From the NCBI RefSeq assembly GCF_003355495.1, contig NZ_CP031337.1, forward strand, positions 2,671,001-2,735,000: DNA of 64,000 nt, read 5' to 3'. Origin of the DNA: Crenobacter cavernae. Its GTDB lineage: Bacteria > Pseudomonadota > Gammaproteobacteria > Burkholderiales > Chromobacteriaceae. The position numbers and the translations under genes are program-made. The notes beneath the pieces are model-generated. The model had not been told where the DNA came from. It did not search any database and saw only the letters and a program-made list of their open reading frames with translations. Shown piece by piece: positions 42,928 to 54,058 of this stretch. Positions within the stretch are counted from its first letter, which is position 1, and every line of letters starts with the position of its first letter.

Positions 42928-43569
42928 ATGCACAGCGACGAGGTTTTGGCGTTTCTCGAGGCCGATCCGGCCTTCCTGAAGATTCACGCGGAACGGTTCG
43001 GCCTGAAGCCGTCGGCCGAGCGGGTGGTGGTACCGCTCGCCGAGCGGCAGCTACTCGAACTGCGCGACCAGAAGCGGAATCTGGAAAGCCGTCTCACGCA
43101 GCTGATGGCGCACGGCGACGCCAACGACCGGATCATAGTGCGCACCCACCGCTTGTCTCTCGCGCTGTTGGCCGAGGACGAGCTCGAGGCTATGGTGGCG
43201 GCGATGCTGTCGGCTTTCTCCGACGCATTCGGCCTCGACCGCGTGGCGATCCGCTTGTGGCATCCTGCCGCCGAGGCCGCGCCGGCCCTCTACAACTCAC
43301 GCGAAGCGGTGCGCCAGCTGGCGCGCAATCTTGCCGCGCCCTACTGCGGCCCCTACGCCAACGACGAGGTGCTCGGCTGGTTCCCGGCTCAGCCGGTGCT
43401 GCAATCGTTCGCGCAGCTGCCCTTGCGCGAGCCGGGACGCGAGCCGTTCGGCCTGATGGTGCTCGCCAGCGACGACGCCGAGCGCTTCGCCTTCAGCATG
43501 CACACACAGTATCTGGCGCGTATCGGCGAACTGGTGTCGACGGCGCTGATCCGCGTGCTCGCCGGCTGA
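42928..43569 (+). CDS. DUF484 family GAF-like protein
   Basis: 213 residues. The ATG at 42928 with GAGG 5 bp upstream is chosen over a GTG at 42922. N-terminal EVLAFLEADPAFLKIHAERFGL and a short coiled coil (RQLLELRDQKRNLESRLTQL) precede a GAF-like domain (AFGLDRVAIRLWHP; GREPFGLMVLASDDAERF). Function unknown; the gene is nearly always linked to dapF and often xerC. A DUS-like 9-mer lies at 43168. Confidence 0.85.
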   Translation: MHSDEVLAFLEADPAFLKIHAERFGLKPSAERVVVPLAERQLLELRDQKRNLESRLTQLMAHGDANDRIIVRTHRLSLALLAEDELEAMVAAMLSAFSDAFGLDRVAIRLWHPAAEAAPALYNSREAVRQLARNLAAPYCGPYANDEVLGWFPAQPVLQSFAQLPLREPGREPFGLMVLASDDAERFAFSMHTQYLARIGELVSTALIRVLAG

Positions 43570-43583
43570 TTCGTCGGTTCATT

Positions 43584-43627
43584 AAAAAAAGCTCGGCCAA
43601 CCTTCAAAGGTTGGCCGAGCTTTTTTT
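43584..43627. terminator. Bidirectional DUS-like paired terminator
   Basis: A7 + GCTCGGCCAACCTT, a short loop, then AAGGTTGGCCGAGC + T7. Stem of about 21 bp counting the A/T arms. It serves both DUF484 (plus) and the osmC-type gene (minus). It is the clearest full-length example of the repeat pair. Confidence 0.92.
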
Positions 43628-43637
43628 AGGATAGCGA

Positions 43638-44096
43638 TCAGGATTCGTTGGCGGTCTTCAGCACGGCACCCAGCGAATCGATCACCGTCGTCCGCATCGG
43701 GATGCCGACGGCGACGCTCTGTGAGACGGTACAGAAGTCTTCGAAGCTCGCGAGGATGCGCTCGAGTTTGCCGTAGTCGGTGGCCGGCAGGCCGAGCCGC
43801 AAGGTGACGGCGATGCCGGTCACGCGCAGCCGGCCGCGCTCATTGCGATCGACCTCGCACTCGGCCTCTGCCAGCAGCGGCGCCTCGGGCTCGTGATGCT
43901 TGCGCAGAGCGAACAAGAGACTCGCCGTCAGGCAGTTGGCGACCGACGCGAGCAAGAGTTGCGTCGGCGACGGGCCACTGCCTGCGCCAAGAGGCGGCGG
44001 CTCATCGGCCAGCAGCGACAGGCCGTCGTCGAAACGCGTGTCGAACCGATAGTCCTGGCGCTGCGACAGCGTCAGCCGGATCACTTCTTCAGCCAT
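43638..44096 (-). CDS. OsmC/Ohr-family protein
   Basis: 152 residues, start at MAEEVIRLTLSQRQDY with a strong GGAGGAGG ribosome site. SGPSPTQLLLASVANCLTASLLFALRK carries the first redox Cys of the OsmC fold. The second Cys is in FEDFCTVSQSV, matching the peroxidatic/resolving pair of YhfA-like OsmC proteins. Hydroperoxide reduction is probable. Last gene of the pheA-LOG-hisC cluster, 79 bp after hisC. Confidence 0.8.
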   Translation of the reverse strand: MAEEVIRLTLSQRQDYRFDTRFDDGLSLLADEPPPLGAGSGPSPTQLLLASVANCLTASLLFALRKHHEPEAPLLAEAECEVDRNERGRLRVTGIAVTLRLGLPATDYGKLERILASFEDFCTVSQSVAVGIPMRTTVIDSLGAVLKTANES

Positions 44097-44175
44097 TGCC
44101 CTCCTCCTGGTGCTTGTCACGAGACGGTTCGTTCTCAAGGCTGGCGGAGCCCTCCACAAAGCGGTGTCGCTCGTG

Positions 44176-45279
44176 TCAGTCGAGCGCCGAGTCAAGCACC
44201 TCGATGAAGCGCGCGTTCTCGTGCGGCAGGCCTATCGACACCCTGAGGCTGTTCGGCATCCTGTAGCTCGCCAACGGCCTTACGATCACGCCGTTTTTCA
44301 ACAAATACTCGTTGAGCAGCTTGGCGTCGCCGACGTGGAAGGTGACGAAGTTCGCCCACGAGCGGATGTACGGCAGGTCCAACCGTGCCAGCGCGTCGGT
44401 GATCGCCTTCATGCCTTCCTGGTTGAGCTTGATCGTTCTGGCGATGAACTCGTCGTCGTCGAGCGCCGCGCAGGCGGCCGCCTGCGCGAGGCTGTTGACG
44501 TTGAACGGCGCGCGCACGCGGTTGACCAGGTTGGCGACGCTCGGGTGCATCAGGCCGAAGCCGACGCGCAGGCCGGCCAGTCCGTAGGCCTTCGAGAAGG
44601 TGCGCGATACGATCAGGTTCGGGAACGCCGCCAGCTGGCCGACGCTGTCGAACTTCGATTCGGGCGGCAGGAATTCGACGTAGGCCTCGTCGAGCAGCAC
44701 CAGCACGTCGGCCGGCACCGCCTCGAGGAATTCGAGCAGTTCGCCCGGTTTGATCAGCGTGCCGGTCGGGTTGTTCGGGTTGGCGACGAAGACGAGCTTG
44801 GTCGACGCTTCGATCGCGGCGAGCATCGCGTCGAGGTCGTGGCCGTAATCGCGCGCCTTGACCTCGATCGAGCGCGCGCCGGCCATCTGCACCGCCAGCG
44901 GGTAGCCGGCGAACGCGTATTCGGAAAACACCGCCGAGTCGCCCGGCGCCAGGAAGGCGCGCGCGACCAGCGCCAACAGGTCGCCCGAACCGTTGCCGAG
45001 CACGATGGAATCGGTGCCGACGCCGAACTTGGCGGCGATCGCCGCCTTCAGGTCGTAACCGTTGCCGTCCGGGTAGCGCGCAAGGCCGGCGACGGCGCTT
45101 TCGAGTGCGGCGCGAGCCTTCGGCGGCAGGCCTAGCGGGTTCTCGTTCGACGCCAGCTTGACGATGTCAGACTCGGCCAAGCCGATCTCGCGCGCGAGTT
45201 CGGCGACCGGCTTGCCCGGCACGTAGGGGTCGATGGCGCGGATGTAGTCGGGGGCAAGCGCTTGCAGGTCCATCGCCAT
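44176..45279 (-). CDS. hisC: Histidinol-phosphate aminotransferase
   Basis: 367 residues, class II PLP aminotransferase. The N-terminal KLASNENPLGLPPKA, Asp in LLDEAYVEF, and PLP Lys in SRTFSKAYGLAGLRVGFG are present. The C-terminal Arg lies in NSLRVSIGLPHEN. It transaminates imidazole acetol phosphate in histidine synthesis. In the pheA cluster of betaproteobacteria such HisC enzymes may also handle aromatic amino acids. It is 1 bp from the LOG gene stop. A DUS-like 9-mer lies at 45172. Confidence 0.92.
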   Translation of the reverse strand: MAMDLQALAPDYIRAIDPYVPGKPVAELAREIGLAESDIVKLASNENPLGLPPKARAALESAVAGLARYPDGNGYDLKAAIAAKFGVGTDSIVLGNGSGDLLALVARAFLAPGDSAVFSEYAFAGYPLAVQMAGARSIEVKARDYGHDLDAMLAAIEASTKLVFVANPNNPTGTLIKPGELLEFLEAVPADVLVLLDEAYVEFLPPESKFDSVGQLAAFPNLIVSRTFSKAYGLAGLRVGFGLMHPSVANLVNRVRAPFNVNSLAQAAACAALDDDEFIARTIKLNQEGMKAITDALARLDLPYIRSWANFVTFHVGDAKLLNEYLLKNGVIVRPLASYRMPNSLRVSIGLPHENARFIEVLDSALD

Positions 45280-45280
45280 C

Positions 45281-45868
45281 CTAGCCCGCCACCGCCGGCA
45301 GCCAGCGGTCGGCCGCGTGGTGGCGGTAGGTCTTCAGCGCGGCGACCAAGTCGTCGATGTCGGGGTGAGCGGTCACCAGCGGGCGGTTTTCCTCGCGGAT
45401 GAAGCCCTCGCCGATGGCCCGGTCGATCTGCGCCATCAGCGGGTCGTAGAAGCCGTCAAGGTTCAACAGCGCGACCGGCTTCTGGTGCAGGTGCAGCTGC
45501 GACCAGGTGATCATCTCAAACAGCTCCTCGAAGGTGCCGAAGCCGCCCGGCAGCGCGACGAAGGCGTCGGAGCGCGCCGCCATCTGCGCCTTGCGCTGGT
45601 GCATCGACTCGGTGACGACGAGTTCGGACAGGCCGTCGTGCGCGACTTCCTTGTCCTTCAGGAAGCCCGGGATGATGCCGAGCACGCGGCCGCCGGCCTC
45701 CAGCGCCGCGTCGGCGACCGCGCCCATCAGGCCGATGTTGCCGCCGCCATAGACCAGCGCCAGCCCTTCTTCGGCGACGCGCCGGCCGAAGGCTTGCGCG
45801 GCGGCCAGATACTGCGGGCGCGCGCCCGGATTGGCGCCGCAGAAGACGCAAATCGATTCGAGTTCCAT
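45281..45868 (-). CDS. LOG family nucleotide phosphoribohydrolase
   Basis: 195 residues. Family motifs GGGNIGLMGAVADAAL and PGGFGTFEELFEMITW are intact. Members cleave nucleoside 5'-monophosphates (AMP or cytokinin riboside monophosphates) to base plus ribose 5-phosphate. In bacteria this is usually purine nucleotide turnover. It lies between pheA (12 bp) and hisC (1 bp) in one leftward operon, an unusual insertion into an aromatic amino-acid cluster. Confidence 0.88.
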   Translation of the reverse strand: MELESICVFCGANPGARPQYLAAAQAFGRRVAEEGLALVYGGGNIGLMGAVADAALEAGGRVLGIIPGFLKDKEVAHDGLSELVVTESMHQRKAQMAARSDAFVALPGGFGTFEELFEMITWSQLHLHQKPVALLNLDGFYDPLMAQIDRAIGEGFIREENRPLVTAHPDIDDLVAALKTYRHHAADRWLPAVAG

Positions 45869-45880
45869 TCTTGTTCCCCT

Positions 45881-46954
45881 TTACAGCACCGCCACCGGGT
45901 AGGAACCCAGCACCTTCACGTAGGCGGCGCGCTCGGCCAACCCTTCGAGCGCCAGTTGCAGCGCCTTGTCGTCGTGGTGGCCTTCCAGATCGATGAAGAA
46001 CACGTAGTCCCACAGGCCGGCGCGCGACGGGCGCGACTCGAACTTGGTCATCGACACGCCGTTGTCGGCCATCGGCGCCAAGAGCGAATGCACCGCGCCC
46101 GGCCGGTTCGGCGCCGAGACGACGATCGACGTCTTGTCCTGGCCGGACGGCGCGACGTCCTGCAGGCCGAGGATGAGGAAGCGCGTGGTGTTGTTCGGCT
46201 CGTCCTCGATGTTCTCGGCGAGTTTGATCAGGTTGTAGCGCTCGGCGGCCGACTGGCCGGCGATCGCGGCGAAGCTGTCGTCCTCGCTCGCCAGGCGCGC
46301 CGCTTCGGCGTTGCTCGCGACTGACACGCGCTCGACGTCGGCCGGCAGGTTCTTGTTCAGCCATTCGTGGCACTGCGCGAGCGACTGTGCGTGCGAATAC
46401 ACGCGGCGGATGCCGTCGAAGCTCGGCGTCTTGCGCTGCAGGTGATGGTGGATGCGCAGCACCACCTCGCCGCAGATCTTCAGCGGTGTGTTGACCAAGA
46501 GGTCGAGCGTGCGGCCGACCGCGCCCTCGGTCGAGTTCTCGACCGGCACCACCGCGTAGTCGAGCTGGCGTGATTCGACCAGGCGGAACACCTCGTCGAT
46601 CGATGCACAGGCGACGGTGTGCGCGGCGTGGCCGAAGTGCTTGACCGCCGCCTGCTGGGTGAAGGTGCCTTCCGGGCCGAGGTAGGCGATGGACAGCGGA
46701 CGTTCGAGCGCCAGGCACTCGGACATGATCTCGCGGAACAGCCGCGCGACCGATTCACCCGGCAAGGGGCCGGGGTTGATGTCCTTGATGCGGCGCAGGA
46801 CCTGAGCCTCGCGTTCGGGGCGATAGACGACGCCGCTCCCCTTGATTTCGCCGATCGTGCGCGCGTGTTCGGCGCGTTCGTTGAGCAGATTCAGTACCTG
46901 GGCGTCGATGCTGTCGATGGCGTCCCGATGTTTTTTTAGCAGTTCTTCCGACAC
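45881..46954 (-). CDS. pheA: Bifunctional chorismate mutase/prephenate dehydratase
   Basis: P-protein of phenylalanine synthesis, 357 residues. The AroQ chorismate mutase occupies residues 1-90 (LKKHRDAIDSIDAQVLNLLNERAEHA). The prephenate dehydratase core (AYLGPEGTFTQQAAVKHFG, VPVENSTEGAVGRTLDLL, NNTTRFLILG with the catalytic Thr) is at about 95-270. The C-terminal ACT domain (VSAPNRPGAVHSLLAPMADNGVSMTKFESRPSR) binds Phe for feedback. A DUS-like 9-mer lies at 45932. Confidence 0.95.
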   Translation of the reverse strand: MSEELLKKHRDAIDSIDAQVLNLLNERAEHARTIGEIKGSGVVYRPEREAQVLRRIKDINPGPLPGESVARLFREIMSECLALERPLSIAYLGPEGTFTQQAAVKHFGHAAHTVACASIDEVFRLVESRQLDYAVVPVENSTEGAVGRTLDLLVNTPLKICGEVVLRIHHHLQRKTPSFDGIRRVYSHAQSLAQCHEWLNKNLPADVERVSVASNAEAARLASEDDSFAAIAGQSAAERYNLIKLAENIEDEPNNTTRFLILGLQDVAPSGQDKTSIVVSAPNRPGAVHSLLAPMADNGVSMTKFESRPSRAGLWDYVFFIDLEGHHDDKALQLALEGLAERAAYVKVLGSYPVAVL

Positions 46955-47068
46955 GTTCTCAGTCTTTCAGGATGACAGGTGGCCTTTACCAATCGGGTAA
47001 GTTTCCGCGAGATGGCCGGGCGTCGCAAGGACTGTCGCGACATTTCCCGGGATTTGGTGCCGCACGGG

Positions 47069-47077
47069 CTCGGCCAA
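47069..47077 (-). repeat. Solitary DUS-like 9-mer in pheA-serC gap
   Basis: GGCTCGGCCAACCCC lies in the gene-poor stretch between pheA and serC. Confidence 0.6.
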
Positions 47078-47205
47078 CCCCGCACCACGCCTCACCAGGT
47101 TGGCGACGGTCACCGAAAAGGTGGGGGGGCAGATAGGAGGCGAACAGCGCGGCCAGCAGCGCCGCGAGCGGTCGCGCAGCCGCCACGCGGTTAGGAAGGT
47201 GCCCT

Positions 47206-47379
47206 TCATGTCGGCGAGCCAGCCGTGTGGCGCGACACGGTGTCGAGCGCGGCGAGCGCGAAGGTCTCGCGGCTCCAGCCGAAGTCGGCGGTCATCGGCG
47301 CCATGAAGAAGCTGAAGCCGTGACGGATGCCCATGCTGAGTGAGACGATCACGCCGCCGTAGATCAGGGTGCGGTCCAT
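47206..47379 (-). pseudogene. Remnant of a major facilitator superfamily transporter
   Basis: 57 codons beginning MDRTLIYGGVIVSLSMGIRH and continuing GFSFFMAPMTADFGWSRETFALA, the usual first-helix opening of MFS permeases. The frame then breaks into unrelated residues and stops. No later transporter helices are found. The rest of 46955-47440 has no gene. It probably marks a deletion in the pheA-serC interval. Confidence 0.6.
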
Positions 47380-47438
47380 GATGGGGTTTTCCTCGCGGGG
47401 AGGCTCCAGCCTAAAGGCTCGGCCGACCTTCGGGCAAT

Positions 47439-47461
47439 AAAAAACCCGCCGACGGCGGGTT
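47439..47461 (-). terminator. Terminator of serC
   Basis: AACCCGCC (47443-47450) pairs with GGCGGGTT (47454-47461). The A-run to its left is the U-tract for leftward transcripts. Confidence 0.8.
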
Positions 47462-47468
47462 CGTGAGG

Positions 47469-47477
47469 TTGGCCGAG
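47469..47477 (+). repeat. Solitary DUS-like 9-mer after serC
   Basis: GAGGTTGGCCGAGG lies between the serC stop and its terminator. Confidence 0.6.
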
Positions 47478-47489
47478 GTCGCGCCGCGC

Positions 47490-48572
47490 TCAGCCGCGCT
47501 GGCGCGCGAAGTCGAGCATGAAGTGCACCAGCTGCTTCACGCCTTCGATCGGCATCGCGTTATAGATCGACGCGCGCATGCCGCCGACCGCGCGGTGCCC
47601 CTTCAGCTGCACGAGGCCGTTCTTCTTCGCCTCGGACAGGAAGGCGTCGTCGAGCGCCTCGTTCTTCAGCTTGAACACGACGTTCATCTGCGAGCGGTAA
47701 GGCGCCTCGATATGCGTGCTGTAGAAGCCGTCGCTCGACGTGATCGCGTGGTAGAGCAGCCCGGCCTTCTCGGTGTTGCGCGACGCCATCGCCTTCACGC
47801 CGCCCTGCTCCTTCATCCACTTGAACACCAGGCCGGCGATGTAGATCGGATAGGTCGCCGGCGTGTTGTACATCGAGTCGGCGTCGGCGTGCGTCTGATA
47901 GTTGAGCATGGTCGGCAGGTCGGCGTGAGCCTTGCCGAGCAGGTCTTCGCACACGATGACGAGCGTCAGCCCGGACGGGCCGATGTTCTTCTGCGCGCCG
48001 GCGTAGATCAGGCCGTATTTGCTGACGTCGATCTCGCGCGACAGCAGGTCGGACGACATGTCGCACACGAGTGGCACGTCGACGTCGGGGACGAAGTCGA
48101 ACTGCAGGCCGCCGATGGTCTCGTTCGATGTGTAGTGCAGATACGCGGCGTCAGGATCGCACTGCCAGGCATCCTGCGTCGGCACGTAGCTGTAGTGGCG
48201 GTCCTCGCTCGAGGCGACGACGTTGACCTTGCCGTAGCGGCGCCCTTCCTTGATCGCGAGGCGCGACCAGTGGCCGGTGTCGACGATGTCGAAGCTTCCC
48301 TTGTCGCCCAGCAGGTTCAGCGGCACCATCGCGAACTGCAGGCTGGCGCCGCCCTGCAGGAACAACACCTTGTAGTTAGCCGGGATCGCCATCAGTTCGC
48401 GCAGGTCGTGCTCGGCGTCGTGGATGATCTCCATGAACTCCTTGCCGCGATGGCTCATCTCCATCACGCACATGCCGGAGCCGTGCCAGTCGAGCATCTC
48501 GCTTTGCGCTTCGGCCAGCACTGCGTGCGGCAGGACCGCCGGGCCGGCGGAGAAGTTGTACACCTTGGCCAT
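47490..48572 (-). CDS. serC: Phosphoserine aminotransferase
   Basis: 360 residues (362 in E. coli); serine and pyridoxal phosphate synthesis. Start MAKVYNFSAGPAVLPHAVL; a TTG 15 bp upstream is possible but adds only METLK. The PLP-binding Lys is in YAGAQKNIGPSGLTLVIV, with FLQGGASLQFAMVPLNL at the phosphate site and RMRASIYNAMP-type sequence near the C-terminus (GGMRASIYNAMPIEG). It is downstream of two thioesterase genes and gyrA. Confidence 0.95.
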   Translation of the reverse strand: MAKVYNFSAGPAVLPHAVLAEAQSEMLDWHGSGMCVMEMSHRGKEFMEIIHDAEHDLRELMAIPANYKVLFLQGGASLQFAMVPLNLLGDKGSFDIVDTGHWSRLAIKEGRRYGKVNVVASSEDRHYSYVPTQDAWQCDPDAAYLHYTSNETIGGLQFDFVPDVDVPLVCDMSSDLLSREIDVSKYGLIYAGAQKNIGPSGLTLVIVCEDLLGKAHADLPTMLNYQTHADADSMYNTPATYPIYIAGLVFKWMKEQGGVKAMASRNTEKAGLLYHAITSSDGFYSTHIEAPYRSQMNVVFKLKNEALDDAFLSEAKKNGLVQLKGHRAVGGMRASIYNAMPIEGVKQLVHFMLDFARQRG

Positions 48573-48590
48573 CTTGAGCGTCTCCAACTT

Positions 48591-49034
48591 TCAGGATGTT
48601 TGCAAAAGGAAGTGGGCGCGCGCGACGGCGACCGGCCGGGCCGGATCGTCCTGCCACGCCTCGATCAGCATGTGCGCGACGCGCTTGCCCTGCTTGGTGA
48701 TCGCGCAGCGCGCGTACAGCGTTTGCGCGCGGCCCGAACGCAGGTAGTCGAGCGAGAAATCGACGATCTTCGGCGTCTCGAGCGATTCGCGGTTCCAGAT
48801 CAGGTGCAGCATCGCGGCGTTTTCGAGAAAGCCGCCGATCAGGCCACCGTGCAGCGCCGGCAGCGTGGTGTTGCCGACGTTCTTGGGATCGAACGGCAGC
48901 GAAAACAGCAGTTCGCCCGCGTCGTCCTCGGCGAACTCGACGCCCATCAGCTTCGCGTACGGAATCTCATCGATGATGTCCCGGTAGCGCTTCTGATCGC
49001 GCATCTCGAGCAGTCGTTCCATGAAGGCGCTCAT
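48591..49034 (-). CDS. PaaI-type hotdog thioesterase 1
   Basis: 147 residues. Hotdog core: LPALHGGLIGGFLENAAMLHLIWNRE, with the acidic catalytic residue in the central helix. An N-terminal helix precedes it (MERLLEMRDQKRYRDIIDEIP). Predicted acyl-CoA thioesterase. Its start overlaps the preceding thioesterase stop by 4 bp, so the two related genes are coupled and may form a heteromeric enzyme; that is an inference. Confidence 0.8.
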   Translation of the reverse strand: MSAFMERLLEMRDQKRYRDIIDEIPYAKLMGVEFAEDDAGELLFSLPFDPKNVGNTTLPALHGGLIGGFLENAAMLHLIWNRESLETPKIVDFSLDYLRSGRAQTLYARCAITKQGKRVAHMLIEAWQDDPARPVAVARAHFLLQTS

Positions 49035-49497
49035 TGGCCTGCCCCTTCGCGCCACATCGGCCGCGGGTTCGATTCGCGCATGAAGGTCGCGACTCCGTGC
49101 GCGATCGGGTCGTTCGGGTCGTCGTGGTAGCAGACGGCGCGGGTGAAGCCGACCTGGCCGGCGAGCCGGTAGCACTCGGCGGTGCAGTGGATCGCCTTGC
49201 CCGGGGCCGCGGCCTTCAGGTAGTCGATGCGCAAATCGAGCGTCGCGATCGTTTCGAGCTCGGCCAACCTGGCGGCGACTGCGATCGCACTGGTGGTATC
49301 GACCAGCGACGTGATCACGCCGCCGTGGACCACGCCGCTCGCCGGGTTGCCGACCAGGTCCGCGCGCCATTCGAGCCTGAGCGTCGGCCTGATGCCGTCG
49401 CAGCCGACGTACTCGAAACCGAGCGTCTTGCAGTGCGGCAGGCCGGCGAAGATCGCACTCAGCGTTTCGAAGACGGCGGGGTTGGCCGGCGTCGCAC

Positions 49498-49501
<4 letters not shown>
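49031..49501 (-). CDS. PaaI-type hotdog thioesterase 2
   Basis: 156 residues. NPASGVVHGGVITSLVDTTSAIAVAARL is the PaaI signature, with His-Gly-Gly and the catalytic Asp. The C-terminal half has DLRIDYLKAAAPGKAIHC. It is coupled both to gyrA upstream (ATGA overlap) and to thioesterase 1 downstream (ATGA overlap). A DUS-like 9-mer lies at 49259. Confidence 0.82.
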
Positions 49502-52113
<2,612 letters not shown>

Positions 52114-52183
52114 GGGTAAATGGGCAATCGCTTTTGATGGCAAATACCGAGGATATTACCACGGCGACCCCTATAACGGCAGG

Positions 52184-52192
52184 CTCGGCCAA
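52184..52192 (-). repeat. Solitary DUS-like 9-mer upstream of gyrA
   Basis: CAGGCTCGGCCAAGCTTT, beside the ABC permease terminator. Confidence 0.6.
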
Positions 52193-52202
52193 GCTTTATG
52201 AC

Positions 52203-52231
52203 AATAAAAAAGCCGGCCCGCGGGCCGGCTT
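52203..52231 (-). terminator. Terminator of amino acid ABC transporter genes
   Basis: AAGCCGGCCC pairs with GGGCCGGCTT around a short GC centre (52210-52231). The A-run to its left is the U-tract for leftward transcripts. Confidence 0.85.
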
Positions 52232-52247
52232 ATAGCGCTTTGCGCGT

Positions 52248-52991
52248 CTAGCGGGTGGCAATCCTCAGCCGGCCTTCGAGGTGGCTGATGCCCCACGCCA
52301 TCAGCATGGTCAGCCCCAGGTAGATGAAGGAAATCGTCAGATACGGCTCCCAGTAGCGCGAGTAGACGCCGGCGACGGTGCGCGCGGCAAAGGCGAGCTC
52401 GGCCAACCCTATCGCCGACACGAGCGAGCTGTCTTTCAACAGCATGATCGCCTCGTTGCCCAGCGGCGGCAGCATGCGCCGGAAGGCCTGCGGGACGACG
52501 ACAAACTTCATCGCCTTGCCGTAGGACAGGCCGAGCGAACGCGCCGCCTCCATCTGCCCCTTGTCGATCGACTGGATGCCAGCGCGGAAGATCTCGGTGA
52601 TATAGGCGCCGGCGTTCAACGTCAGCGCCAACAGGCCCGAGAAGAAGGCGCCGTAGTTCTGGCGGATTTCGCGTGCCAGTTCGCCGCTAATCAAGAGGCC
52701 GTCGGCCGGGTGGACCAGCGTCGGCATCAGCGCGAAGTGGATCAACAGGATCTGCACGAACAGCGGCGTGCCGCGAAAAAAGGTGACGTAGGCGGCAGCC
52801 GGCCAGCGCACGCCGAACTTGAGCAGCCATTTGAGTGCGCCGTGGCGGGCCTCGGCCAACCTCGCTACCCCCATGAAAAGCCCGATCAATACCCCGAAGA
52901 AAACGGCGATCAAGGTGATGCCGAGCGTCATCTTGATCCCGTCGATAAACAGGGGCAGATACTCGGCGATCATCTGCCAGCGAAATTCCAT
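52248..52991 (-). CDS. Polar amino acid ABC transporter permease
   Basis: 247 residues, HisM/GlnP type. The start MEFRWQMIAEYLPLFIDGIKMTLGI follows GGAGGACATC. About five membrane helices are visible, and the EAA loop reads EAARSLGLSYGKAMKFVVVPQAFR. YVTFFRGTPLFVQILLIHFAL is the conserved first-helix pair region. It partners with the binding protein upstream; the ATPase gene is not in the window. Confidence 0.9.
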   Translation of the reverse strand: MEFRWQMIAEYLPLFIDGIKMTLGITLIAVFFGVLIGLFMGVARLAEARHGALKWLLKFGVRWPAAAYVTFFRGTPLFVQILLIHFALMPTLVHPADGLLISGELAREIRQNYGAFFSGLLALTLNAGAYITEIFRAGIQSIDKGQMEAARSLGLSYGKAMKFVVVPQAFRRMLPPLGNEAIMLLKDSSLVSAIGLAELAFAARTVAGVYSRYWEPYLTISFIYLGLTMLMAWGISHLEGRLRIATR

Positions 52992-53116
52992 GATGTCCTC
53001 CCTGCGAACATCGTATGCGTCGCCTCGTGGGCGACCGGCCCCGCCGTTCTTGGTTTGCATACCGTGCGGGGCGTCGAAAAACCGCCGCTGCGCGATCGCG
53101 AAGGGACGGGCCGAAC

Positions 53117-53920
53117 TCAGCTACCGAAGTATTTCTTGTAGATCGTGTCGTAGGTGCCATCGGCCTTGATCGCGGCCAGGCCCTTGTTGATCTTCTGCAC
53201 CAGCTCGGCATTGCCCTTCTTCACCGCGAAACCATAGAATTCCGGCTTGAAGCTCTGCGTGTCTTCGACGGTGGCCAGCCCGCTGCCCGGGTTGTTCTTC
53301 ACGTAGTTGATGACCACGCCGTTGTCGCCGACCGACGCCTCGACGCCGCCGCTTTCGACTTCCTTGAGCGCGAGCGGCATGCTCTCGAAGCGCTTGATGT
53401 CCGGGCTGGTCTTGCCCAGCAACTTCTGCACCACCGCGTCGCCGGTGGTGCCGGTCTGGACCGAGACCTTCTTGTTCTTCAGGTCCTGGAACGACTTCAC
53501 ACCGGCCACGCCCTTGCCGACCGCGATCAGTTGACGCGCCTCGAAGTAAGGATCGGAGAAGTCCATGCTCTCTTTGCGCTCGTCGGTGATGGTGACCGAC
53601 GAGGACACGATGTCGCGGTCACCCTGTTCGAGCGTCGCGAAGATGCCTTCCCACGGCGTGTTGACGAACTTGACCTTGAAGCCCCCTTTTTCGGCCGCGG
53701 CAGACAAGACGTCGACCGAGAAACCCGCCACTTCGTTCTTGTCGTTCTGGAATTCGAATGGCGCGTAGGCGGCATCGCTGGCGACGATGTATTCCCTCAC
53801 GCCGGCTTCGGCGGCCGGTGCCGAAGCGGCCGGGGTCGCCTCGTCTTTTTTGCCGCACCCACTGGCGGCCAGAACGGCGGCGACCATGCCTACCAGAACC
53901 CATCTTCTATTTAAATTCAT
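53117..53920 (-). CDS. Polar amino acid ABC transporter substrate-binding lipoprotein
   Basis: 267 residues. Lipoprotein signal with Cys in VLAASGCGKK, Ala/Pro linker, then the SBP family 3 domain: YIVASDAAYAPFEFQNDKNEVAGFSVDVL, VSSSVTITDERKESMDFSDPYFEA, and a C-terminal NKGLAAIKADGTYDTIYKKYFG. The ligand is likely a polar amino acid (Gln, Glu, Arg or His). It precedes the permease by about 125 bp. Confidence 0.9.
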   Translation of the reverse strand: MNLNRRWVLVGMVAAVLAASGCGKKDEATPAASAPAAEAGVREYIVASDAAYAPFEFQNDKNEVAGFSVDVLSAAAEKGGFKVKFVNTPWEGIFATLEQGDRDIVSSSVTITDERKESMDFSDPYFEARQLIAVGKGVAGVKSFQDLKNKKVSVQTGTTGDAVVQKLLGKTSPDIKRFESMPLALKEVESGGVEASVGDNGVVINYVKNNPGSGLATVEDTQSFKPEFYGFAVKKGNAELVQKINKGLAAIKADGTYDTIYKKYFGS

Positions 53921-54058
53921 GCGGGATCTCCCTCGTATAGCGTCGATTGATCTTATTGGAGCCGGTTCGCGCCCGGCCGGGCGCAAGGCTCTTTCATGGT
54001 AATATAAATTTCGCTTCCCTTCTTAAAATTGCAGATTGTATACGGTTACGCTTTCGTC

